A stretch of DNA of 64,000 nt from Drosophila pseudoobscura (taxonomy: Eukaryota; Arthropoda; Insecta; Diptera; Drosophilidae), in contig NC_046679.1 in assembly GCF_009870125.1 (NCBI RefSeq), positions 12,090,001-12,154,000 of the forward strand. The letters are read 5' to 3'. How positions within the stretch are numbered: position 1 is the stretch's first letter; the number at the start of each line of letters is the position of its first letter. The position numbers were made by a program, and so were the translations under genes. The notes beneath the pieces were generated by a model that saw only the letters and a list, made by a program, of their open reading frames with translations, was not told the DNA's origin and did no database searches. Of the stretch, positions 10,584 to 21,100 are shown one piece after another.

Positions 10584-11535
10584 TTATGCCTTCTTATGGG
10601 TAATATTCAACAGATACTTGCGACAGGCCTCCAAGGTATGACGCTTCAGGAAGTTATCTTGATTGAAATACTTGCCACACTGGCCGCATTGATAGTCCCA
10701 GGAGTGGTGGCCCTTGGTGCGCTGATGCGAGCGCAGATTAGAGCTGCAATAGGGAATGGCCTTTGTTAAAGATTTCCCTCATTTATACTTAAATTTGTTG
10801 GAATTCCTACCGATCGGCGAAAGACTTCCGGCACTTCGGTTCGGGGCAAGTGAATGGACGCTCGCCCGTGTGGGTTCGCATGTGGGCTACCAGCATCCAG
10901 GAATGGTTGAAGATTTTCTCGCACTCGCTGCAGTGGAACAGCTCTCCTTTCTGTTTGGTGCGTCGCGTGGTCTTGGTCGGAAGCGGTTCCACAATGACTG
11001 ATGGCTTTGGGACCAGCTTGGACTGCTTCTCTTTGGTCCAGACGCGCTTGTTGCCTTTGGTCACACTGATGTAGCTTATTTTGGTACCGTTTTTCTTTTT
11101 GCCCGCATCTGGGGCTTGGTACGGCTTCTCCAGTTCCCAGATGGTGTGGCTGACCTCGTGGCTCTCACTCTCCGGTAGGATGTCCATCAGCTGGTTACCC
11201 TGGCGTAGCTCCATCTTGCGCCTCTCTACGATGGGTAGATCGTCGCTCTTGAGCCAGTTGTCGGTTGGCTTTATGCTGCCATAGTGAAAGGTCAGCTTCG
11301 ATTTTTTGTTTGTGTTGGCACTGTTTTTTATCACTCTAGAGCTGCCGTGATTGCGTTTCGTCGTTGGTTCCACGTTGGGTACAACTGTGCCGTGTTGCCG
11401 TGTGCCGTCTAGAAATACAAACGAGTAGTTTTGGTTCAGGGTTCAGGGTTCAGAGGTCTTTGTCTCATCTTCAAAGCGTTCGTCATTGCCGCTGTACCTA
11501 CCCCAGCTGCGGAAGCCACAAAAAAGTTTTGGCAT
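10584..11535 (-). CDS. C2H2 zinc-finger protein, three exons, snail/scratch-like fingers
   Basis: Spliced gene with exons 11535-11502, 11408-10811 and 10743-10584, encoding 263 residues. Introns (11501-11409 and 10810-10744) have GT-AG ends and keep the frame. The true ATG lies in a 34-nt first exon ([11 protein letters not shown], then D across the junction). The N-terminal 160 residues are basic and low in recognisable domains. Finger 1 (about 171-191) is a canonical CX2CX12HX3H finger with a TGERPF linker. Finger 2 starts CX4C (199-204), carries FADRSNLRSH across the second intron, and has an atypical histidine spacing. Finger 3 (230-251) is CX2CX12HX4C, a C2HC finger. The ADRSNLR-SH and final C2HC pattern recall the last fingers of snail/scratch proteins, which bind DNA in the nucleus. 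It is shorter than those factors and lacks a visible SNAG repressor motif, so orthology is not claimed. A possible initiator (TCAGTG) lies near 11574. Confidence 0.9.
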
Positions 11536-11573
11536 TTTTTAAGAAAATTTATAACTCAAAGACACTTTAACAC

Positions 11574-11600
11574 TGAAATTGCTTTTCAGATATAATATCA
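11574..11600 (-). promoter_or_regulatory. Possible core promoter of the zinc-finger gene
   Basis: On the - strand TTTCAGTGTT places an initiator A at 11574, about 39 nt before the ATG. An AT-rich TATTATAT stretch lies about 20-25 bp further upstream. Spacing is only approximate. Confidence 0.35.
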
Positions 11601-11682
11601 CATATTATTTCTGATATTCTAATATTAAGAATCTTTTCTCTAGGCCTGCTATGATTTATAGCAACAACGATTACGTCGACCA

Positions 11683-11833
11683 GGTGCTGATAGGGACAGA
11701 CTGACAGATAGGGCTCAATCGACTCGGCTATTGATGCTGATCAAGAATATATATGTATACTTTATTGGGTCGGAAACGATTCCTTCTGGACGTTACACAC
11801 AATCTAATATACTCATTTTGAGTATCGGGTATA
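11683..11833 (+). mobile_element. DINE-1/mini-me fragment
   Basis: Direct match to the 3' end of the long copy: GACAGACTGACAGATAG, CAATCGACTCGGCTATTGAT, GATCAAGAATATATATG, GGAAACGATTCCTTCTGGAC and the terminal TGAGTATCGGGTATA. The GTCY array is nearly lost and a short stretch before the terminal motif is deleted. It lies between the divergently transcribed zinc-finger gene and the DRE-promoter gene. Confidence 0.85.
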
Positions 11834-12162
11834 AAAAACTGGATGAGTGCAACCCGTGTTAAGCAAAAGATTTCATCAAAAATAAGAGGCTAGACATTTG
11901 TTTAAATTTTTTAACAAAATTTAAAGTTTAGGTTTTTTTTTAATTAAAATAAAAATTGAAATCGGAACCAAAACATTGAATTTAAAAGAAAAAAATGTGT
12001 ACAGTTTCTTTTTGGCACATTCCTTATTCGAGTATATGGTCACTGCAAAAGCAAAAGCAACAAAAAGCGCGGGTGCTTGCGATGTTACTAGTCTTACTCG
12101 CTTTATAGCACGTTTTTGCCCTTTTCCGCTTTACAACACTGAACCAGTACTGCTGAAACCAG
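11834..12162. other. Short AT-rich intergenic stretch
   Basis: AT-rich DNA (poly-T near 11931-11940) followed by a GC-richer promoter-proximal block. No gene is seen. Confidence 0.5.
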
Positions 12163-12170
12163 TATCGATA
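12163..12170 (+). promoter_or_regulatory. DRE (TATCGATA) of the 168-residue protein gene
   Basis: A perfect TATCGATA, the DREF/BEAF-32 binding core typical of Drosophila housekeeping and proliferation promoters, lies 66 bp before the start ATG. There is no TATA box at the expected distance, which fits the DRE promoter class. Confidence 0.7.
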
Positions 12171-12235
12171 CACATTTGACGTTCTTGCCAGTGGCCCTGG
12201 TCTAGCTTTCCTAAGAAAATATAAATATAACCAAA

Positions 12236-13185
12236 ATGAATTCCGATCCATCTGTAGGGAATGACTTGACTGAATTTTGCAAATCGAGTCCGGAAATCCG
12301 CAAAACTATGGACGAGTTCGAAGCAGCACTCGAGAAGAGCACTGACATCAACAAGAAAATGAGTCGTAAGCCAACATTTTCTTTCCGTAGCTAAAAAAAT
12401 ATGCTAGGATTAATTAAAATTTCAATGCAGAACATTATAAGCCTCTGATATGGTGCGCTGACTCTGCAATTGGCCCAGAGGACAGGCCACGTGTTGAGAC
12501 ACTAAGTGAGGACAAGAAGAAAAGCGCCAAAGACGTGCGCCACACCCTGATTAAGTCTATAGTCTTCGCATCCAAGAGCTTCGATTACCTCCAGGCCAAG
12601 GTAAGTGCCGAGTACCAAAAAACATTCTGATTAAACGAAACCTGTGCAATGGAGGGATGTTTTATAGGTCTTCGTTTGATGCGATTGACGTCACCTCTCG
12701 GTTTGTGTGTAGATGTTTGCTGCAAGGAATATTTACTCTCTCTGTCTCTCTCTCTTTCATTATTTGTATACCCGATACTCAAAATGAGTATTGGATTAGA
12801 TTTGTATTAGATTCGTGGTAAAAGTGGATGTGTGTAACGTCCAGAAGGAATCGTTTCAGCATCATTAGCCGAGTCGATGGAGCCCTGTCTGTCTGTCCGT
12901 CCGTCCGTCCGTCCGTCTGATCTTGGAAATTCTTATTGATGGAAACCATAGAGATACTAACTTGTGCTACATTTGCAGCTAAAGGTACCCCAGGTCGAAT
13001 CGATCGAAATGAACCCGCCGGGAGCATTGAGTGCCATTGACGTGTTGGAAGCACTCGGAGTCTTACCCAATGAGAGGCACAGGGAGCAGAACAATTTCAC
13101 AGGATTTCCGGACTCGTTGCCAACAGTGGAAAAAGGAAGCACTTTGGAGGACCCTATGGTTCTGGACAAGCCAGATTCTGCCTAA
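12236..13185 (+). CDS. Unrecognised 168-residue protein, three exons
   Basis: Exons 12236-12365, 12431-12600 and 12979-13185 join through GT-AG introns of 65 and 378 bp with the frame kept. The start ATG follows CCAAA, a good insect context. I do not recognise the family. The N-terminal 60 residues are acidic and likely helical (EFCKSSPEIRKTMDEFEAAL). The middle is basic and helical (EDKKKSAKDVRHTLIKS), and the C-terminus is acidic with prolines and no hydrophobic span. It is probably a soluble nuclear or cytosolic protein. The DRE promoter suggests broad or proliferation-linked expression. Intron 2 is enlarged by a DINE-1 copy; intron 1 has the size usual for Drosophila. Sequence-profile comparison against small coiled-coil complex subunits would be the way to place it. 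Confidence 0.88.
12767..12922 (-). mobile_element. DINE-1/mini-me fragment inside intron 2
   Basis: The reverse-oriented end of DINE-1: TATACCCGATACTCAAAATG, GTGGTAAAAGTGGATGTGTG, CGTCCAGAAGGAATCGTTTC, then a GTCT/GTCC array at 12886-12918. The TATATATATTCTTGATCAGC block is deleted. It lies wholly inside the second intron of the 168-residue protein gene and accounts for most of that intron's size. Confidence 0.9.
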
Positions 13186-14165
13186 AGACAGGAAAATGCG
13201 TTAAAAGTACATTTTTGGTAATAGAAAGGTCATGAACTTAAACAACAATTCGACATGGATCCAAATATGTTAGAACGAAGATTATAAACAAAACATTGGA
13301 GTTTTAGTTTGCCTATTTAATGCTTCTTTAAAAATCTAGCATACCAGTAAAAAACGAATTTAAGCAGCTGATATTATTATTTTTATTTTTTAAATATTAC
13401 ATGTTGAAAGGATCGGATCAGAAAATAATCGAATTTTATATTGTTTACATTTAAATACAATTTTAAGTCATGGTCCCTTCAATTAATGGAATTAATTAAG
13501 ACATTTGAAGACTGAAATTACGTTATTTTTAGAGTCTAGCGTTATATTAAAATATTAATCGTTGTAAATTCAAATGAATCTTTAAAATTATAAAAATGGT
13601 CTGTCGAGTTTCCTTGCCAGAATCTTATAAAATGTGGTAAAACTTAGTAAAGGATTGGTCAAGGCGCAATGTAAGAATTCGAGCTCATTGACAATTAACA
13701 CCTTAGTTCCTCCAAATAGAAGCGGGTTCAGTGTTTTGTATAATCTCCGTAAAAGTGCACTATTTAGTGGAGTAGTATGTAGTGGAGTAAGATAGGACAA
13801 TTAGGTGAGGAAGCTGAGGAAGGACCCCGACTATCCGGCGAGCTAGACCCGAGCCTAGAAAGAATACACACGACCAAACCTATTTGTTCGCCTTTTTTTA
13901 AATTTTAATCTTCTGATATCGAGGGCCCATATATTTGTGAACAGATATATATTTAAACTCTGGTAGACTACGCCGATTCACAGACTCGGTCTGTCCCTCT
14001 GTCCGTCTCTATGAGCACCTAGTGCTCAAAGACAATAAAAGCTACAGCCACATTTCAGAAATGCTGTTAAACACAAAAGCAGGCTGTAGGTAGAGCATAT
14101 ATTTATTGATAAGTTAGTTATATGTAGATCGTGAATAGTATACAATTTTTTAAAGTCTCAAAGCA
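13186..14165. other. Spacer before the AAA+ gene
   Basis: AT-rich 3' flank of the 168-residue protein gene, then a diverged DINE-1-like block. A 38-bp stretch at 13498-13535 recurs at about 82 percent identity at 15218-15255, on the other side of the AAA+ gene. An open frame on the - strand at 13588-13800 has no ATG start and AT-rich third positions, so it is not called. Confidence 0.5.
13945..14065 (-). mobile_element. Diverged DINE-1 remnant
   Basis: A GTCTGTCCCTCTGTCCGTCT run followed by AGTGCTCAAAGACAATAAAA and AGCTACAGCCACAT matches the reverse complement of the part of the long copy just upstream of its GTCY array. The copy is strongly diverged. Confidence 0.55.
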
Positions 14166-15182
14166 ATGCCAATTAAATATCGCTCCTCCCAGGCAATCGG
14201 GCTGGGGGACTTCGGGGAGGATCCCCGGACGCGCGGTATCTTACACAACACCAGCTGCCGAGCCTTTCGCGAGAGGCTACGCTCCACCCGGAAGTTTTAT
14301 TTATTTCAAGGCGTAGCCATTGCAACAGGCGGCTTAGCGCTGCTGGGAGTGCTAATCGTCATCGGCATGGACGTGGCAGCAGAAGACTCTAACGCTCCTG
14401 GGACTATCAGCCATATGAAGGCACTGTTGGACAAACTGCTAAAGTTACTGGCGGACGGGATGAGCTTTGGCTTCTCAGCGACGGGCGAGTACTGCAATCA
14501 GCCACTCGACACAAAGCGTCTTTTTGAGCTGATAAACAAACAGGTCCTCAACCAGGAGCAGGCGCTCGCCGGCATGGAGCGCACCCTAAGCCGCGATCAC
14601 CAGTTCCAGTCGATGGCGCTGCTCGGTCCGCCCGGTGTGGGCAAGACGCTGACGGTTTCGGCTCTCCGCCTCTACTTTCCCTGGCCGGAAAACATGCATG
14701 CCTTATTCGGGAGCTCATGCGGTCCGGATGAGGAGCGTCACTGCCCAGTGCTACGGAAGATTTTAGAACAGCTGTCCGACTGCGGCAAGAACCTGCTGAT
14801 CATCGACAATCTCGCCCCGTGCGATCATAGCATTGTGGCCATCTTCAACCGGCAGATCCTCAATGGCTTGCAGAACAAATCGGTTTTGGTGTTGTATATC
14901 TTTAATCTGGACGTGAAGGACTACTGGCGGCAGTTTGAGTTTCTGCAGAAGGAGCTTCCAGTGGATACGGGGATCGTAAGCTTTCGCCTCTTTGGACGCG
15001 ACGATCTGCGCGACTGTCTGCAGAACGAGTTAAAGCTGGGGAGCCGAGTGCTGGACGAGGAGGAACAATCGCGCATCCTTGGCGAAGCAATGTCCAGGGT
15101 TTGTTGCGCCGGATGCAAGGGGCTCCGTGAAATCGTCCTTCAGCAGTGCCGATCAGAGACTGACGAAACAGGCACCATTTGA
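14166..15182 (+). CDS. Torsin-like AAA+ ATPase with one membrane segment
   Basis: An intronless 338-residue protein. Residues 47-68 form a membrane segment (GGLALLGVLIVIG core) after a short basic N-terminus. The AAA+ domain follows: a helix with NKQVLNQEQALAGMERTL, Walker A GPPGVGKT at 154-161, and a Walker B-like LLIIDN at 210-215. Near the C-terminus a GCK motif (316-318) recalls the sensor-2 GCK of torsins, and the length is close to that of animal torsins (about 330-340). Torsins act in the ER/nuclear-envelope lumen with membrane cofactors; I infer a similar setting here but not a substrate. Two oddities stand out. Walker A is the classical form rather than the variant typical of torsinA, and the Walker B glutamate is asparagine (N215), which would be expected to slow hydrolysis. 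High third-position GC and an uninterrupted frame indicate a living gene. It could also be a Clp/AAA relative outside the torsins. Confidence 0.93.
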   Translation: MPIKYRSSQAIGLGDFGEDPRTRGILHNTSCRAFRERLRSTRKFYLFQGVAIATGGLALLGVLIVIGMDVAAEDSNAPGTISHMKALLDKLLKLLADGMSFGFSATGEYCNQPLDTKRLFELINKQVLNQEQALAGMERTLSRDHQFQSMALLGPPGVGKTLTVSALRLYFPWPENMHALFGSSCGPDEERHCPVLRKILEQLSDCGKNLLIIDNLAPCDHSIVAIFNRQILNGLQNKSVLVLYIFNLDVKDYWRQFEFLQKELPVDTGIVSFRLFGRDDLRDCLQNELKLGSRVLDEEEQSRILGEAMSRVCCAGCKGLREIVLQQCRSETDETGTI

Positions 15183-17788
15183 TTACATGTCTATCAAAAT
15201 TCATTCCTTCATTCATGAAGACATTCGAAGGCTGAAATAACGAAATTTTCAGAGGCATTCAAAATGATTAAAGAATGGTTAACCACTTTCGTATAGCCCG
15301 AGGTTGTGTAAGAGAGCATAGGCACCCGATTTTGTGTTCAGACTCCTGTAGCATCGCTAATCATTAGTCTAATTTGTTTAAGAATGTTTACCTAATTATC
15401 CGTGCTATATGTGAAAATAATTTGTTTCATTTTCCCATCATATCATGCTGATACATGTATGATGTCCCTTTTCCTATTCCAATCAGTATTTAAACCAATA
15501 AGAGTACCTAGTCTAGTGGCCAGGTAACCACAGCGATCTTACGAGTTTTTTCCTGGCTTGATGGCTAATAAAATTAAGCGCTCTTTAAGGATGGCTGTAC
15601 ATTGACCCCTTCGGGGTGATTACTGGCCACGAATCAATATCCGGCCATCTTCAAGTGCACAGACTTCAAGCTTAAAGGCATTAAAGGAGCAAGCATTCAG
15701 TCATCGCTTTCATCGGGCCACTCAAGACGAAACACTTCAACAATTTTCTTGTTAAAATTTTTGCACACGATATTCATGGTGAGGCAGAGAATGAGAAGAA
15801 GAGTCGAGGTCGGAGGTTTGAGGTTCGAGGCAGTAGCCAGGCAATATCCCGAGAACGAATGTGTTGAGCAATAAAATTAGTTGGCTGGGATGTGTGCCTG
15901 TGTCTGTGTCTGTGTCCGCGAGTGTGTGTGAGTTTGTTTGAGCAGGACATGCAAAGACGTTTTGCAATTTGCCTGTAATCCTGTGCCCCACACCATGCCG
16001 TGGCCGGCCACCAGGTCTGGCACCGCCTTGGACCCGCTTTAAGCATTCAGATTCGGCTGTTCCGCTGCTGCTGATTCTGCTCGGGAGCAGCTCCTTCAGT
16101 AAGCACTTAAGTCTCAACTATTGTGAAGAAGTTTTCAATTGTTTGGCTGCTCTCCGTTTATTTATTTGCATTTTTTATTTGCCGTTTTTGAGTGTGTTTT
16201 GTAATAAAAGCCGGAAGAGAAAACATTTATGTACTCATCTCCACCCACATACCCATTCTCATTCCCATCCCCATCCGACATCTCCGACAACGAGCCATTT
16301 CCAACAGCTTTATTGCATTTATTTGGCACTTTATTACCTCCAGCTCGTTGTTCGGCTGTTAAATGGCCAAAAGGACCACAAAATATTGGGCGAGCAAATT
16401 ACTTGGGTCATTTCGGAGTGCATCAATCTCGTCTACAGTGCGTTTCACCAAACTGCTGAATATTACACTCTCCAGCGATCGATCATTTTCAATAAAAGTG
16501 TGAAAATTGTCATAGCAAAATTTGTGGAATTGGCTTGAGTTTATCAAGATATTATTTGGTATATACATGTCTCAAATACTCGCATTTATTAAATAAATAA
16601 ATTCCATATATAAGTTCAACTCTGTGGTAAAGATATGATTACCTAGTTTCTGTGGATTGGAGATGACTGTATTCTACTCTTAAGACAACTCAAAAATCCT
16701 CATCCTAAAACTTGTATGCATTTATGAAACGCACTGCATCAATAAGAGAAAAAGAACATCGAAAAATGGCAGCAAGAAAAACAGACAAAACAAAAGCAAA
16801 AATGTCCCAGTTAAACATTAATTCATTTTGACAACAGCAAATTTTCTCTGTGCTCGCATCTCCGTTTCCATAAGTACGGATACTCGTCGTAGGACCGTAC
16901 AAATGACATTTTTCATAAACTTATATTTGCCATACCATACACAGAGACTGTCTAATACGAGTAGGTGGATGGGTGGCAGTGCGTGTATCTTTGTGTTTTG
17001 CTCTAACGACAAAATCGCATAAATGCTTTCGACTGCCAAACAAATGCCGACATAAAAGGAGGACTGCAATGCCATTGAAAAGGAGCTTTCCAGCTCTGTT
17101 TATTTGTGTATGTCAGTTGGACTATTAAAAATCTATTTCAAGTACAGACGCACAGGCACATTCATGCATCGAAATTGCGTTTGTAGAGGTCTGGATCCGG
17201 GTCCGGGCCCGGGCTTTATTGCAGTCGGAAAACATTTTATTGCAGCTCTTGGGCTGCCTCTAAGGCCAGTAATACTCGTGTCGGACTCCAAATTAAATAT
17301 GCATGTATGACAAATGAGATTTCCAGATTTTCTTTTCTCTTTCAATGCCCCAGCCACAAAGATGCGTGTCAACAATGGTCCGCAAATGAGCTGGTGCCCA
17401 CAGCAAAAAATATAATTAGCTTGGGTCGCACACTGGAGACTTTTTTTTCTGAACTAATTCTCTTTAAGATTGCAAAAAATTGTACTCGTTGGAATCTATT
17501 TAAAGCAGTTTCGGGAACTGGAAGGGAAGTAGATCATGTTTAAATGTACATTCCGAAAATATATATTTAGAATTATGGCTATGCCTCAATTCAAGACCAA
17601 TTTGGATCCTAATTTTTGAGATCTGAAATAAATCTTTTGTGTATTTATTCACGCATAATTATTGAATGTTTTAGCATACATAGTACTTATTGAGTGGAAC
17701 ACAAGCTATCTGCAGTAATACTTAGCTATCATACGAGTAATCCCTTAAGGCTTAAAGGATTAAAGAGGGGCTGTTCGTTTGTGGTTTT
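15183..17788. other. Non-coding stretch after the AAA+ gene
   Basis: No convincing gene. It contains a copy of the 38-bp repeat at 15218-15255, a GTGTCT-type run at 15893-15930, and a pyrimidine-rich block with CCCATTC/CACCCA runs near 16236-16275. A 69-residue ATG-initiated frame lies on the - strand (16359-16568) but has no family match or splice context. A CCGGGTCCGGGCCCGGGC palindromic run is at 17197-17214. Confidence 0.5.
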
Positions 17789-17818
17789 TTGTGTCTCTTT
17801 CTGACAAACGGGACTGTC

Positions 17819-18117
17819 TCTGCTCCCTTGTGTCACAGCCACGTCAAAGTCATCAAGAGCCAGCCTAAGGATATATGTACTCCAATCGTTTCTTTAAGTC
17901 CAAGTCAGGCCACGTACAAGTGTCGTTCGGCGGAGGTAATCCAAGCTGAATCGAAGGATGTGCGCCGCCTCCCAGAGGGCCAGCGCCTAAGATTGCATTC
18001 AAATTTCGTCATCAACATATAAATGAAGCAATGGCTGTCGTCAATCCCTGGATTCCGAAGTCCGGATGCCCAAAAAGTAGTCACGCTGAGGCCAATCAAC
18101 AAGAGCAAGATTTGAGG
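17819..18117 (+). pseudogene. Coding-like remnant with an in-frame stop
   Basis: One reading frame of about 99 codons has GC-rich third positions unlike its AT-rich surroundings. It begins behind an acceptor-like TTGTGTCACAG and ends in TGA at 18115-18117. It is broken once, by TAA at 18020-18022, and continues in the same frame from an ATG directly after. Readable pieces include SAEVIQAESKDVRRLPEGQ and DAQKVVTLRPINKSKI. I do not recognise a family. It could be a decayed gene or retrocopy, a terminal exon ending at the TAA, or chance. Confidence 0.25.
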
Positions 18118-21100
18118 TCTCTTTTGTGTAAAGCACTCGCAAAGGATTCGTTCAACTGGAAAGAAAATTCACAGTGTCACAGCTTTCCCATTTAAAATGT
18201 AATTATTTTTGTTTTTCCCTGGATAAGGATAAGAATCTCCATTTGCATTTTGCATGCGCCCCGAATTTTTCTTTGAGAAAATATATCATGAATAAATGTT
18301 GGGCTTTTCTGTCATCATCTAATATGCAACAAAACCTGGCCAAATAAAAATTCATAATTTAATCAAATACTCGTACACCAAATTCCGACACACGTCACAG
18401 GACGAACGACAGACAGCAGGGACGGAAATTCCCCAGCGCCGAGGCGCCTCGGCTCCAGGCGCTTGGCAATTAAATTTGCATGCCGCAAAGTGTGTCCTGC
18501 AAAAAAGTGTCAAAGCCCGTTTTCCTTTTCCGGTTATTTACTGAAGAAAAACACAATTGTTTGCTGCATTTGCGGCCTAACCACCGCCTCCCTTCTAATC
18601 CAGGCTCGCCCCCACCTCGGGGCCGGAGTATAAACAAACTGCGACATAGGCAAATATAACTTTATTTTCCACTGTTTTCTGTGATTGGGTGTGTGTGTGT
18701 GTGTGTTCTGGCGAAAATTTGATAATTTGTGCAAAAGTTTGCACTGCATTTGTCCGGGCCAGGGATACGTGTCCGGCATAAACAATGGCCAACGAGTGGA
18801 GCGGATGGGAACATATGAGAAGAAGTCGGGTCCTGACCTGTTGGCACTCTCCTCACTATAATGATAATATAATTTGCTGTGATTACGTTGAGCAGAACGA
18901 GAGTTTGGAAGTACTTACATATGGATCTGCAAATGATTTAAAATTAATGGAGGATCATTAAGGAAAGAAGGAAAGTAATATCCACCTATCCATGTCGTTT
19001 TCTGAATATTGCTTGTTAAAATTGATTTTACGCCTACATAGTTATACAGAGACTTCCAAGCGAACTGCAGCGAATTTTGTGTAGTTTATAAATTCAATTT
19101 AAGCTGCAAACAAGCAAATTTGCCAACACGTATCTCCGTTATGGGTCTATTACTTGGCCAGCAAAACGGGCAGCTCAGCACAGCTCAGCTCGGGGAAAGC
19201 CAGGCCAGGCCAGGCCAGGCCGGGGCCAGGTCAGGGCCAGGAGAGAAGGCAGCAAATTTGTGCAACGAAATTGTGCCCATAAATAAAATATGGCATCCAA
19301 CCGTGTGGTGGACCAAGCTACCAACCAACCCGACCAGTGCAACACTCGCTATCTCTGTGGTTAGTCCATGAAATGGCTTCGTTGGTTGGGTGGAGGGCGG
19401 CTTGGATGGTTGGTTGGCTTGTTCGTAGATTTTTGCAAGCCATTGTCACATGACAAATGCTTGTTGCTCCTGCAATTGTTATTATTGTTGGCATTGTACT
19501 TTGGCTATTCAACGATCCATTTGTATGCTCTCCGTGTCTCCCCGACACGCCCATGTCCGACCCAGGCGATAACTCATAGCTGGCACGTACCAAATTTATT
19601 TGTTCAAGTTTGTTTGCTTAGCTCATTGAGAGCAGCTGCGGACCTGTGGCCAAGGATATTGGGGCTGGGGTTGGGGCTGGGACTGGGGCTGGGGATGAGG
19701 TCGAAGGTTGCCAGCTATTGGCAATTGCATTAATCGCTTGATAATTTACACAGCAATAATAATGTTTACGAATGACAAATAAATATTTATTGAATTAACC
19801 AGAAAAAGTGGCCCTCAAGAAGTTCTTATCGCGCAGAGGATTTATGTTTCTGTTTTACAAATTGTTGGCAAACAACAAAAAAATGCGAAATTCATTGTTT
19901 CCACTAGCAACCGTTTAAAAAAGAGATTAAAATAATAGTTTCATTGATTTATTTATTTACACTTATTAAATTTATATATCCATAAGCTATAGTTTTAATG
20001 ATTATGGTTCAGATCCGACGATTGAAGAATGGTTTTTGGACAGGCTTTCGTATGGTTCAATAGTAATTAAGATCTCGTATCGGCAATAGACGTTAAATAT
20101 TCGTTGGTATCATAATCTAAATTGTTTAACGAGTAAAACGAACGAGTAATCTTAACTTCTCGATCAATCGCTGAGCGTCAATTGTCACGGGTCTAAATTA
20201 GCCTTTGTTTAATGTGAAAATCCATACAATAACCATTTAAATAGTTAGGTACTGTTCGTATTTTAAAACCTACACAAATTCTGTATTATTTAGATGTACA
20301 ATGAATTTTAAAATACGAAAAGTAAAGCTCGATAGCCCAGGCTTCGATGTCGGACGTATAGTTCTAGCTAATTTTCCCATATAATCCAGAATCTCTTATT
20401 TCCAGGGGAACACTACTGCCATGACTGCTTCCGGTGAACTGGTCAGATGTGTTTCAGTGGAAACGGGGCATTCAAAGGCTAGTTTAGTGAACATAAAAAG
20501 TCATATACGAATATGGCGTTTTTTTTGTGTGTTTGCTTATTGCATTGCCCACAGTAAAGAAAATATACGCCGCATATGGGAATTTAATTTGCTCACACAC
20601 TCTCAACTGAAAACACACACACACACACTGTTAGCCCTGGTCATAGCCACAGCCGTAGCATACTTTTCAGCGCCGCAGGGCATGAAAAAATAGAGTCTCG
20701 CTGCGAACTCTTTGCTTCTCTCTCTCACTGTGTGTTTGTGTATGAGTGGTTATTTATATGAAAATAATCACACATGCAAATTAATAATTTCATTCCGGCT
20801 TTGCAGCCACAGAAAGAGAGGGAGATGGTGGGAGAGGGACAGGACCACGAACACGAGAAAAAAAACCGTTGTCCAAAATCAAAAATGTAGACCATAAATA
20901 AAATAATAAAGCGTGGGCCAAAGCCCTGGGTTCTTAACGTAGTGGCAGGGGGAGGCATATATAACAATAAATAGAATTTGTTTTGGCAAATCTGTTGCGC
21001 ATTTGTTTTTGCTTATCGGGCCAAATAATTTATGGCCTGGCATAAAAATCCTCATTTCGCCGGGGCTTAGTGGCTGGCTGGACCGGGACCGAGACCGGGA

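Noticed and set aside
10252..10641. 129-codon open frame on the + strand
   Set aside because: It opens at TTG, lacks an ATG near its start, and overlaps the last zinc-finger exon antisense. Part of it resembles repeat-derived sequence.
11059..11069. Second perfect Motif 1 sequence (TGGTCACACTG)
   Set aside because: It lies inside the zinc-finger coding exon, where it encodes ISVTKG on the other strand, so the match is probably coincidental.
13588..13800. 70-codon frame on the - strand between the 168-residue protein gene and the AAA+ gene
   Set aside because: It starts at TTG right after a stop, has AT-rich third positions and no neighbour exon.
20421..20693. 90-codon ATG frame after a good acceptor-like site
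   Set aside because: It runs into a CA repeat, has no convincing donor and no protein-like composition after the first 20 codons.
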